A stretch of DNA of 42,481 nucleotides from Bacillota bacterium (lineage in GTDB: Bacteria > Bacillota > Clostridia > Lachnospirales > Lachnospiraceae), in the NCBI GenBank assembly GCA_023441965.1, contig JAEZNB010000085.1:1-42481 (forward strand), written 5' to 3'. A program made the position numbers and the translations under genes. Shown here piece by piece: positions 1 through 5,254 of the stretch (its first letter is position 1; each line of letters starts with the position of its first letter). The notes beneath the pieces are model-generated. The model was given only the letters and a program-made list of their open reading frames with translations. It searched no databases and was not told the DNA's origin.

Positions 1-25
1 CGTACACACGATTTCCAGTCGTGCG
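1..25 (-). other. attachment-site core: 3' part of tRNA-Ser(GGA)
   Basis: Read on the minus strand, these bases spell the anticodon arm and start of the variable arm of a bacterial tRNA-Ser with anticodon GGA (GCACGACTGGAAATCGTG...). The 5' half of a tRNA does not precede it; integrase-flanking DNA does. A truncated tRNA beside a tyrosine integrase is the usual appearance of an att core where phage DNA supplies or duplicates the tRNA 3' end. Whether this is attP, attL or attR cannot be decided because the window starts here. Confidence 0.75.
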
Positions 26-61
26 GTATACTGTAATTGGTCGCACTTGGCTGCATAGTCC

Positions 62-167
62 AAGGCTAAAAAAGGCTGTTTAATCACGTTTAGCTGAACT
101 CTACCGCATAATGCCGCATAATATCACACATGGTTGCTTTCGGGTTACGTGGACATGAAATGGACAT
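62..167. repeat. paired direct repeats between att core and integrase (candidate arm-type sites)
   Basis: Three pairs of short direct repeats lie between the att core and the integrase stop: AAGGCT at 62 and 72, CCGCATAA at 104 and 114, and TGGACAT at 150 and 161. Each pair repeats at 10-11 bp, one helical turn. Such sites are where integrase arm-binding domains or excisionase bind. Function is inferred from position and spacing only. Confidence 0.4.
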
Positions 168-168
168 T

Positions 169-1248
169 TTAAAGCATAAACTTATCAATTCTTGATACTG
201 CATCACGCTTATGCTCATCTTCAATGTGTCCGTAAATATCAGCCGTGATTTTGATTGACGAGTGGCCGAGAATATCCGATACGGTCTTGAGATCAACGCC
301 CTCCATAATCATGACGGAGCCAGCCGTGTGCCGCAGATCGTGAAACCGCACAACAGGCATTTTTGATCGCCTGAGAACCTCCTTAAATTCATCAGACAAA
401 TAGCGAAGGTTAATCAAGCGCCCGTCATCAAACGTTACGACATAATCAGACTTATTATATCTATTCCAGCGTATCTCCATATTTTTCTTTTGTTTCTCAC
501 GTTGAGATTTAAGAAATTCAACCATACCGTCGCTAATCGGTATGGTGCGTTTTTTATGCGACTTAGTATCTCCCGGTCCATCATAGGTCATTTGGCGAGA
601 TATGGTAATCTGTTTTTGCTTCCAATCAATATCACGCCATTCCAGTCCTAAAACCTCACCGCGCCGCAGACCGCACGACAGCGCCAACCGAACAGCCGGA
701 TATAAAACATGCCCCTCAAACGTTTTTAGATATAACGCTATTTCAGCGCGAGGAATGAGGCTTGCTTTTTTTTCGCTATTCTTCTTGGGGGCGTCCACAA
801 AGTCACACGGATTTCGGTTTAGGATTCGCTGCCGCTCGGCCTGTTTTAACGCCCTGCGCAAAACGCGATGCACATACAGCACTGTAGTCCCTGAGAGCGA
901 TACTGAGAGCTTTTTGTACATTGACTCAATATCTACTGCCGTTACAGATTGAATATCTCTATGCCCGATCAGTGGCTTTACGTGAGCTATACAGTCTTTG
1001 TAACCGCGAGCCGTATTTGGAGCAAGTTGTGTTTGTGAGACTATCCATGTATCAAGATACGCGGATATTGTGACTGCTGATTTTTGAACATACGAGCCAT
1101 CGTTGATTGAGTGCTCAATATCTACTTTTCGACCATGTGCGAGTTTCCACGTCGAGAACGTTTCAGATTTCCGCTTTCCATCTTCCGTCCACCTGACGCG
1201 CCAACGGGTAGCGCCTTTTGATGTGGTGTATTTTTGGATCGTTGCCAT
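169..1248 (-). CDS. int: tyrosine site-specific integrase
   Basis: A 359-residue phage integrase that catalyses recombination between the phage att site and the host tRNA-Ser gene. The N-terminal part (about residues 1-50) resembles an AP2-like arm-binding domain, followed by a SAM-like core-binding domain (about 60-145) and the catalytic domain. The catalytic arginine lies in GLRRGEVLGLEW near residue 195, the HDLRH box at 303-307, the second histidine in LGH at 327-329 and the nucleophilic tyrosine in YGH at 339. Length is normal for Tn916/phi-type integrases. A TAGGAGG ribosome site precedes the ATG. It is transcribed towards the att core, the usual orientation. Confidence 0.96.
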   Translation of the reverse strand: MATIQKYTTSKGATRWRVRWTEDGKRKSETFSTWKLAHGRKVDIEHSINDGSYVQKSAVTISAYLDTWIVSQTQLAPNTARGYKDCIAHVKPLIGHRDIQSVTAVDIESMYKKLSVSLSGTTVLYVHRVLRRALKQAERQRILNRNPCDFVDAPKKNSEKKASLIPRAEIALYLKTFEGHVLYPAVRLALSCGLRRGEVLGLEWRDIDWKQKQITISRQMTYDGPGDTKSHKKRTIPISDGMVEFLKSQREKQKKNMEIRWNRYNKSDYVVTFDDGRLINLRYLSDEFKEVLRRSKMPVVRFHDLRHTAGSVMIMEGVDLKTVSDILGHSSIKITADIYGHIEDEHKRDAVSRIDKFML

Positions 1249-1280
1249 TAAAAAAACCTCCTATTTACCAGTTTAATACA

Positions 1281-1308
1281 TTGACTTCTCAAATTATGGG
1301 CATATAAT
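1281..1308 (+). promoter_or_regulatory. sigma-A type promoter upstream of the LexA-box ORF
   Basis: TTGACT at 1281-1286 and TATAAT at 1303-1308 are separated by 16 bp. It points rightward, away from integrase and into the small ORF at 1405. Transcripts running on would be antisense to the repressor gene. A second possible -10 (TACAAT, 1370-1375) lies just before the LexA-type box, without a clear -35. Confidence 0.55.
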
Positions 1309-1377
1309 TGTATATACATAACATATTTACATCATTTGCACTGTCCTGTTTTCTGTACATCACACACACTACAATGA

Positions 1378-1389
1378 GAACAAACGTTC
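1378..1389. promoter_or_regulatory. LexA (SOS) box, Gram-positive type
   Basis: GAAC-AAAC-GTTC matches the Firmicutes LexA/DinR operator core GAACNNNNGTTC, and the inner bases fit the RNRY preference. It lies just after a TACAAT -10 candidate and 15 bp upstream of the ATG of a 31-codon ORF, a position suited to blocking transcription start until DNA damage. Binding by host LexA is inference. Confidence 0.6.
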
Positions 1390-1404
1390 TTGAAAGGGGC
1401 AAAC

Positions 1405-1500
1405 ATGAAAACTCGCATTTACGGCATCATCCTAGAAGACAAATTTTATCACTTTTCACTACTGCGGCGACTGATTTTTAATCTTATTGGCAAACGCTAA
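1405..1500 (+). CDS. 31-residue peptide behind a LexA box; candidate SOS-induced antirepressor
   Basis: This short ORF begins with ATG at 1405, preceded by a GAAAGGGG ribosome site 5 bp upstream and the LexA-type box at 1378-1389. It encodes a small basic, hydrophobic peptide (starts MKTRIYGIILEDKF, ends NLIGKR). Its last 42 bp overlap, antisense, the 3' end of the repressor gene. It sits between integrase and repressor and is transcribed opposite to both. I recognise no family. SOS-controlled small antirepressors are known in other temperate phages, so a role in induction is a reasonable guess. Non-coding or antisense-RNA function is the alternative. Confidence 0.45.
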   Translation: MKTRIYGIILEDKFYHFSLLRRLIFNLIGKR

Positions 1501-1830
1501 AATTTCATTGATTTCGTCGGCGCTGAGGCCGGTTTTTACAGCTTCTTTAACTGCATAAACGGCCTTTATCCCCTCTATTTTTAATTCTTCCGGCAGATCA
1601 TCGAGAATAGCGATGTCAGGGTTGTCTACTCGCCCGAAAAGATAGTCTATGCTGACGTTAAAGTAGTCAGCGATAACATTAAGAGTTTCTAAATCCGGTG
1701 TACGATTTCCATTTTCATAACCACTATAAGTAGACGGCTGAATTTTTACCATATCAGCCGTTTCTTTTTGCGTCTTTCCTGATTTAACTCGCAGTTGTTT
1801 TAACCGTTCTTTGAAATACGACTTTTTCAA
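1459..1830 (-). CDS. CI-like XRE-family repressor
   Basis: A 123-residue lysogeny repressor candidate. Residues about 7-63 form an HTH_3/XRE DNA-binding domain (ERLKQLRVKSGKTQKETA, then the recognition helix around QPSTYSGYENGNRTP). The rest is a short helical C-terminal part without the Ser/Lys peptidase of LexA-cleavable repressors, so induction should need another trigger. The start is TTG at 1830, chosen because AAGGAGAA lies 5-6 bp upstream. It faces the divergent operator region, as CI-type repressors do, and should bind the TATGCG dyads there and control its own promoter. Confidence 0.85.
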   Translation of the reverse strand: MKKSYFKERLKQLRVKSGKTQKETADMVKIQPSTYSGYENGNRTPDLETLNVIADYFNVSIDYLFGRVDNPDIAILDDLPEELKIEGIKAVYAVKEAVKTGLSADEINEILAFANKIKNQSPQ

Positions 1831-1863
1831 TCACATTCTCCTTGTACAGCATTATTTAAAATG

Positions 1864-1892
1864 AACATACCACAATCGCATATATTTGTCAA
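1864..1892 (-). promoter_or_regulatory. repressor promoter (PRM-like)
   Basis: On the minus strand TTGACA (1892-1887) and TATGTT (1869-1864) are 17 bp apart, reading into the repressor. A dyad TTGCAT/ATGCAA at 1897-1916 lies immediately upstream and could carry a bound repressor for auto-regulation. Confidence 0.7.
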
Positions 1893-1930
1893 CAAATTGC
1901 ATAGAAAATGATGCAATAGCATTAAAAACC

Positions 1931-1996
1931 TATGCGAAACGCATATTAAGTAAAAAAAACTATGCAAAACGAATTGACTAATACGCGCAACGCATA
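1931..1996. promoter_or_regulatory. three repressor operators in the lysis-lysogeny switch
   Basis: A perfect dyad TATGCG-AAA-CGCATA (1931-1945) is followed by two degenerate copies: TATGCAAAACGAATT (1961-1975) and TACGCGCAACGCATA (1982-1996). Copy two overlaps the -35 of the rightward early promoter and copy three fills its spacer exactly, so occupancy would block early transcription. A looser relative (TTGCAT/ATGCAA, 1897-1916) flanks the repressor promoter. Confidence 0.75.
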
Positions 1997-2002
1997 TATA
2001 AT
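1974..2002 (+). promoter_or_regulatory. early rightward promoter (PR-like)
   Basis: TTGACT (1974-1979) and TATAAT (1997-2002) with a 17-bp spacer drive the Cro-like gene and the early operon. The spacer is itself an operator copy, so the promoter is under direct repressor control. Confidence 0.85.
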
Positions 2003-2033
2003 AACAGCATAAGTCACACATCGGAGGTCAGTT

Positions 2034-2246
2034 ATGCGATCAGCAATGCTTTATGGTCTTAGAAAACAGCACGGTATTAATCAATTTCAAGCGGCTGAGA
2101 TTGCCGGATGTTCAAGAGCTGCATACCAACACAAGGAAGACGATATCGAGAAATTCACACTAGGTGAAGCAATTAAACTTTCTGCATATTTTAACAAAAG
2201 TCTCGAAGAAGTATTCGGGATAACCAGTAAAAACAAAACAGCATAG
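2034..2246 (+). CDS. Cro-like small XRE-family regulator
   Basis: A 70-residue protein that is essentially one helix-turn-helix domain: GLRKQHGINQFQAAEIAGCSRAAYQHKE fits helices 1-3, followed by SLEEVFG typical of short Cro-like phage regulators. It is the first gene of the rightward early operon, with a CGGAGG ribosome site. By position it should compete with the repressor for the operators just upstream. Residue-level identification is limited to the HTH fold. Confidence 0.8.
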   Translation: MRSAMLYGLRKQHGINQFQAAEIAGCSRAAYQHKEDDIEKFTLGEAIKLSAYFNKSLEEVFGITSKNKTA

Positions 2247-2278
2247 GACAAGCTTTGAAATGTAAAGGAGTATTTGTT

Positions 2279-2452
2279 ATGCATTTATACACCATAAATG
2301 AAGCGTCTGACATACTGAGAATCCACCGAAACACGCTTCAGAAACTGCGCGATTCCGGCAAAATCAAGTCAGTCGTGATAGGAAAAAAGGTTCTGGTTTC
2401 GGACGAAGCAATTGCCGAATTCATAGAAGCTCAGACGCAGAAAGGGAAGTGA
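2279..2452 (+). CDS. MerR/excisionase-type helix-turn-helix protein
   Basis: A 57-residue HTH_17 (excisionase-family) domain: LYTINEASDILRIHRNTLQKLRDSG is the winged HTH and KIKSVVIGKKVLVSDEAIAEFIE is the wing and last helix, a typical pattern for DNA-binding excisionases and small activators. ATG at 2279 is preferred to the upstream in-frame ATG at 2255 because AAAGGAG (2264-2270) is correctly spaced from it. It could act with the integrase in excision or as an early regulator. Confidence 0.75.
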   Translation: MHLYTINEASDILRIHRNTLQKLRDSGKIKSVVIGKKVLVSDEAIAEFIEAQTQKGK

Positions 2453-2455
2453 ATC

Positions 2456-2632
2456 ATGAACGCTAAAACTCAATCCTACCAAATGGGACGTACAGCATTC
2501 TGGCATGGCATAAAACGTTGGCGCAAAGACGAGCGGTTCCGGCGAGCACTCAGGATGATGCATCTGATCGAACAGTTCCGCATGACTCGGCAGTGGAAAC
2601 TCGGCTGGCGCGATGCGGCGGAGGGGATGTGA
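2456..2632 (+). CDS. small basic phage protein
   Basis: A 58-residue, strongly basic and Trp/Arg-rich protein (AFWHGIKRWRKDERFRRALR, then QWKLGWRDAAEGM). It starts 4 bp after the HTH gene and its TGA overlaps the next ATG, so it is part of the early operon. No family is recognised; the charge suggests nucleic-acid or membrane contact, but that is a guess. Confidence 0.6.
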   Translation: MNAKTQSYQMGRTAFWHGIKRWRKDERFRRALRMMHLIEQFRMTRQWKLGWRDAAEGM

Positions 2633-2751
2633 TGGATTCGCAAATGGCACTACAGTTCATTGAGTGGCTGACTGGGCTGATCGTACTTACCGCCGTAGTG
2701 GTGGGTGCATTGGGACTGTACGAAATGAGGGAGGCAAAAAAGCGCAAATGA
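2632..2751 (+). CDS. small single-pass membrane protein
   Basis: A 39-residue ORF that starts within the stop of the preceding gene (TGATG). It has an amphipathic N-terminus, one hydrophobic segment (LIVLTAVVVGALGLY, about residues 15-30) and a Lys/Arg-rich cytoplasmic tail. Its stop overlaps the next start. The overlap on both sides is the main support that it is translated. Function unknown. Confidence 0.55.
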   Translation: MDSQMALQFIEWLTGLIVLTAVVVGALGLYEMREAKKRK

Positions 2752-2876
2752 TGATAATTCCGACATGGTTATTCTGGCTGCTTGTATGCGGACTGTGCGG
2801 ATTGCTTGGCGCGGTCGTGGCAATGGGCGTGAGCAGTAAGCCGCCAGAGGGTGAAGACGAGGACGAGCGCCGCTGA
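2748..2876 (+). CDS. small single-pass membrane protein with acidic tail
   Basis: A 42-residue ORF overlapping the previous gene by ATGA. One hydrophobic helix (WLFWLLVCGLCGLLGAVVAM, about residues 7-26) is followed by a very acidic tail (PPEGEDEDERR). It forms a coupled pair with the upstream 39-residue membrane protein and ends 12 bp before the tRNA gene. Function unknown; a two-component membrane peptide is one possibility. Confidence 0.55.
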   Translation: MMIIPTWLFWLLVCGLCGLLGAVVAMGVSSKPPEGEDEDERR

Positions 2877-2888
2877 GTGGCGCGATAT

Positions 2889-2970
2889 GGGGCGGTAGCA
2901 GAGCGGCGATTGCACCAGACTGTAAATCTGGCATACCACACCGAAGGTTCGATTCCTTCCCTCCCCACCA
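2889..2970 (+). tRNA. tRNA-Tyr(GTA), phage-encoded
   Basis: The anticodon arm is CCAGA-CTGTAAA-TCTGG with anticodon GTA, the T-arm is GAAGG-TTCGATT-CCTTC, and the acceptor GGGGCGG pairs with CCTCCCC except for one C-T mismatch at pair 5. An encoded ACCA end is present. The D-arm is short (GCA/TGC). The variable region is only about 11 nt and cannot form the long stem usual for tRNA-Tyr, so it may be partly degraded or divergent. Confidence 0.78.
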
Positions 2971-2974
2971 CAAG

Positions 2975-3038
2975 GCCGGTTCGACTCCGGCTCATGTTGT
3001 CGAGGGCGGGTGCGACGGGAGCGCGGTTCGACTCCGCG
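2975..3038 (+). other. two orphan T-arm-like hairpins after tRNA-Tyr
   Basis: Two perfect 5-bp stems with canonical 7-nt T-loops follow the tRNA: GCCGG-TTCGACT-CCGGC (2975-2991) and CGCGG-TTCGACT-CCGCG (3022-3038). Each is followed by a CATGT motif. No matching 5' tRNA halves are seen. They could be remnants of a tRNA cluster or elements of a structured RNA. Confidence 0.45.
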
Positions 3039-3184
3039 TGCATGTGTTCGGGACAATAATCCCGATCTAGCTTCGGTGAGACAATGACACGGACGGCCAG
3101 TCCGTTAAAGCGTCGTAGGAATGCGGCGCAGGGGCACGGCGCTTACTGGCAAGCACCTCTGTGATTCGGCGGTAAGCGTCACAT
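3039..3184 (+). other. non-coding stretch with several small hairpins
   Basis: No convincing coding sequence is seen from 2971 to 3410. This part holds TCGGGA/TCCCGA (3048-3065), ACGGAC/GTCCGT around a 5-nt loop (about 3090-3106), and a longer GGCGCTTAC/GTAAGCGTC pairing (about 3138-3180). The density of helices suggests a transcribed structured RNA or degraded tRNA genes. Confidence 0.3.
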
Positions 3185-3276
3185 GGAGAATTAGCGTGCG
3201 CAAGACAAACCGCTGGTAAAACGGCGCAAGACAAACCGGGCGCGAAGGGAGGTGAAAGTCTCTCGATTCTCCACCA
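3185..3276 (+). ncRNA. tRNA-like element (remnant)
   Basis: A perfect 7-bp acceptor-like pairing, GGAGAAT (3185-3191) with ATTCTCC (3266-3272), is followed by ACCA. Inside, a 15-nt sequence GCGCAAGACAAACCG is repeated at 3198 and 3224 (26-nt period), which breaks the cloverleaf. No clear D-, anticodon or T-arm can be drawn. It may be a tRNA pseudogene altered by an internal duplication or a tRNA-like RNA. Confidence 0.3.
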
Positions 3277-3301
3277 TTTCCCCATAATACCCCATACCTC
3301 A

Positions 3302-3339
3302 CCCGGCGGGAATAAGACTCGCCCGCCGGGAATCTTTTT
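3302..3339 (+). terminator. rho-independent terminator
   Basis: CCCGGCGGG (3302-3310) and CCCGCCGGG (3322-3330) form a perfect 9-bp stem with an 11-nt loop, followed by AATCTTTTT. It closes the regulatory/tRNA segment before the next operon. Confidence 0.85.
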
Positions 3340-3410
3340 GGATGATATGGCCGCATGAGGCTGAGTTGTCCGTGGCGATACGCTATAAAAAACCAAGGAG
3401 GAATATCCCG

Positions 3411-3668
3411 ATGGGAGCAGGAGAAGTATGTTGCGCAGCCGTGCAAGAGCAGACGATGAGAATGGCTCTTGAGGCATCTCTCGACAAAGCCGTAAGCACA
3501 CTTATGGCAGCAAGGGAACTGAGAGACAGGATTCGCGGATGCCAACCACAGCCAGATCAAGGCAAGAATGCGCCGTCAGTTGTAAGTGTTGATGACTACA
3601 TTAGACAGATTCTTGAAACGCAGCTTGAGACATTCAAAATCATCGACAGCTTAGTCGTCCACATCTAG
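3411..3668 (+). CDS. hypothetical helical phage protein
   Basis: An 85-residue protein. ATG at 3411 is chosen because AAGGAGG at 3395-3401 is 9 bp upstream; the longer reading frame has no such site. The sequence is mostly helical (EQTMRMALEASLDKAVSTLM) with a linker and a second helix (SVDDYIRQILETQLETFKII). It is the first gene after the terminator. No family recognised. Confidence 0.65.
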   Translation: MGAGEVCCAAVQEQTMRMALEASLDKAVSTLMAARELRDRIRGCQPQPDQGKNAPSVVSVDDYIRQILETQLETFKIIDSLVVHI

Positions 3669-3683
3669 TCGTCGCAAAAAATC

Positions 3684-3747
3684 GCAGCAGCCCCGCACCA
3701 AGCACGCCGGTTCACGACTGCGGGTTATGAAAAGTCGGGGCTGCTGC
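3684..3747 (+). promoter_or_regulatory. 12-bp inverted repeat in the leader of the HD-domain gene
   Basis: GCAGCAGCCCCG (3684-3695) and CGGGGCTGCTGC (3736-3747) are perfect complements separated by 40 nt, ending 23 bp before the HD-domain ATG. No T-run follows, so a simple terminator is unlikely. It could be an mRNA leader structure, a processing site or a protein-binding dyad. Confidence 0.5.
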
Positions 3748-3770
3748 AAATCAAATTTAGGAGATTCAAC

Positions 3771-4367
3771 ATGTCAAATCCTAGCGCCGAAACATTCAAA
3801 CAGATATACCTCGAAAAATTCGATAAATACATTCTCCGTGACGGCGCAACTGATCTGCGCGTCTGGCTCTTAGCAAACGATTTCTTCACCGCTCCGTCCA
3901 GTACGAAATATCACAGCGATCATGAGGGCGGACTGTGTGAGCACAGCGTATATGTATTCAATCAAATGTGCCGGTTGCTTCGGTCATACACCGAGATCAA
4001 AACAACTGGTGAGACTGCGGCGATCATCACGTTACTGCACGATGTGTGCAAGATCGGATGTTACACCAAGGAGAAGAAAAGCCGCAAGACGGGACGTATG
4101 CTCTCAAACGGCAAAGCAGAGTGGGAAGATTACTGGGGCTATTCATGGAACGAGCAGTTCCCGTACGGCAACCACGGCGGCAAATCGGTGTTTCTGATCG
4201 AGCGGTTTATGCGCTTGACAGAGGAAGAAGCTGTGGCGATCCAGTGTCACATGGGAAACGAGGACGGCAAGTACGGCGTATCGGAATCGTATAGGCAATA
4301 TCCGCTGGCGTGGCTGCTTCACGTAGCCGACGAAGCGGCGGCATATCTGGATGAGAAGGAGCGATGA
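3771..4367 (+). CDS. HD-domain phosphohydrolase
   Basis: A 198-residue HD-superfamily protein. A first histidine lies in CEHSVYVF (about residue 57), the HD pair in LLHDVCKIG (about 90-91), and further candidate metal ligands in GNHGGKS, IQCHMG and the late ADEAAAY. The fold hydrolyses phosphoester bonds in nucleotides or signalling nucleotides. In early phage operons such proteins are thought to alter nucleotide pools or counter signalling-based defence. Substrate is not evident. A TAGGAG ribosome site precedes the ATG, and a large inverted repeat lies in its leader. Confidence 0.75.
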   Translation: MSNPSAETFKQIYLEKFDKYILRDGATDLRVWLLANDFFTAPSSTKYHSDHEGGLCEHSVYVFNQMCRLLRSYTEIKTTGETAAIITLLHDVCKIGCYTKEKKSRKTGRMLSNGKAEWEDYWGYSWNEQFPYGNHGGKSVFLIERFMRLTEEEAVAIQCHMGNEDGKYGVSESYRQYPLAWLLHVADEAAAYLDEKER

Positions 4368-4370
4368 GAA

Positions 4371-4550
4371 ATGATAACCGACCCGAAATGCTTTGCCGCG
4401 AAAAAGGGCGGAGCGTACTGCACGGCAACGACATACACGGATTGCAAAGGCGAAAAATGTCCGTTCTATAAGACTCGCGAGCAGTTAGCGGAGAGCCAGA
4501 GGAAAGCGGATGAGAGAAACAAATTAATCGAAAGGAACGGAGCGAAATGA
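4371..4550 (+). CDS. small Cys-rich zinc-binding protein
   Basis: A 59-residue protein starting 3 bp after the HD gene. Four cysteines (CFAAKKGGAYC, then DCKGEKCPFYKT) can bind one zinc, followed by a charged helix. This layout is common in Firmicutes phage early operons but has no assigned role. Its TGA overlaps the next ATG. Confidence 0.65.
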   Translation: MITDPKCFAAKKGGAYCTATTYTDCKGEKCPFYKTREQLAESQRKADERNKLIERNGAK

Positions 4551-4771
4551 GCGAAACAGACGTAATTATGTCCGTGCTGACCGTGTGCAATAAAGCGCGG
4601 GAAAGCATGGTCAAGGAGGGTAAGCCGGACACGAGAACGTACCGGCAGATCGAGAGGATCGAGGCGCTGTGTCTGTCCAATATGGCAGAATCCGAAACGC
4701 CCGTAACGGGACAAGGTATCGCAGCGGTCATACCGAATACGAGCGGATTGGAAGGTGTTGGCCGTGTTTAA
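4547..4771 (+). CDS. hypothetical early protein
   Basis: A 74-residue protein in an ATGA overlap with the upstream gene. The N-terminal half looks helical (ETDVIMSVLTVCNKARESM, RQIERIEALCLSNM) and the C-terminal third is low in structure. No family recognised. Placement within an unbroken operon is the main support. Confidence 0.6.
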   Translation: MSETDVIMSVLTVCNKARESMVKEGKPDTRTYRQIERIEALCLSNMAESETPVTGQGIAAVIPNTSGLEGVGRV

Positions 4772-5066
4772 CGACGTATCTGTTGACCGAAGGGGCAAGT
4801 ATCTCGCCAGCAACGCAACGCCGCTTTACTGCTCGGAAGTGCTGATGCAGTCTATTGCGAACAGTATCAAGGATTGTTGCGAGTCTAAGCCTGACGAAAA
4901 ACCTGACGAAGCGATTCTGAGGTTTAAAATCGGACGGGATTACGTGAAGGTGCTGGACTACATGATGTCGATGATGGAAACGGAGGTGTACCCAGCGGTG
5001 AAACGATTGCATTTGCTGGTTTATCCAGAGGACGCGAAGCAAGTGGAGAAGGAGGTGACTGAATGA
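4755..5066 (+). CDS. hypothetical early protein
   Basis: A 103-residue protein beginning with GTG at 4755, overlapping the preceding gene; GTG at 4764 is an alternative start. It is acidic and mostly helical (SEVLMQSIANSIKDCCES and YVKVLDYMMSMMETEVYPAVK). No family recognised. It ends in an ATGA overlap with the next gene. Confidence 0.6.
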   Translation: MLAVFNDVSVDRRGKYLASNATPLYCSEVLMQSIANSIKDCCESKPDEKPDEAILRFKIGRDYVKVLDYMMSMMETEVYPAVKRLHLLVYPEDAKQVEKEVTE

Positions 5067-5227
5067 ACATTAAATGCTGCACCTTATGTCGCCATTGTAA
5101 CAAAGCGTTCGACGAAAAGCCATGTCGTTGGTGTAGGAATATCGGACAAGGCTGTTTCAGTCTGTGGCAACCTGTCACCCCATCCAAGCCATTTAAACGG
5201 CTGATTCGCTGGCTGCGCGGAAAATAA
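5063..5227 (+). CDS. small Cys-rich zinc-ribbon-like protein
   Basis: A 54-residue protein with six or seven cysteines (KCCTLCRHCNK, PCRWCRNIGQGC) and a basic C-terminus (KRLIRWLRGK). It should bind one or two zinc ions and perhaps nucleic acid. It is translationally coupled to the gene before it. Function unknown. Confidence 0.6.
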   Translation: MNIKCCTLCRHCNKAFDEKPCRWCRNIGQGCFSLWQPVTPSKPFKRLIRWLRGK

Positions 5228-5254
5228 ATCAAAATCGAAAGGAACACACCCCAT

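Noticed and set aside
602..952. Rightward ORF inside the integrase gene
   Set aside because: Antisense to the conserved integrase core, no ribosome site, composition of a shadow frame.
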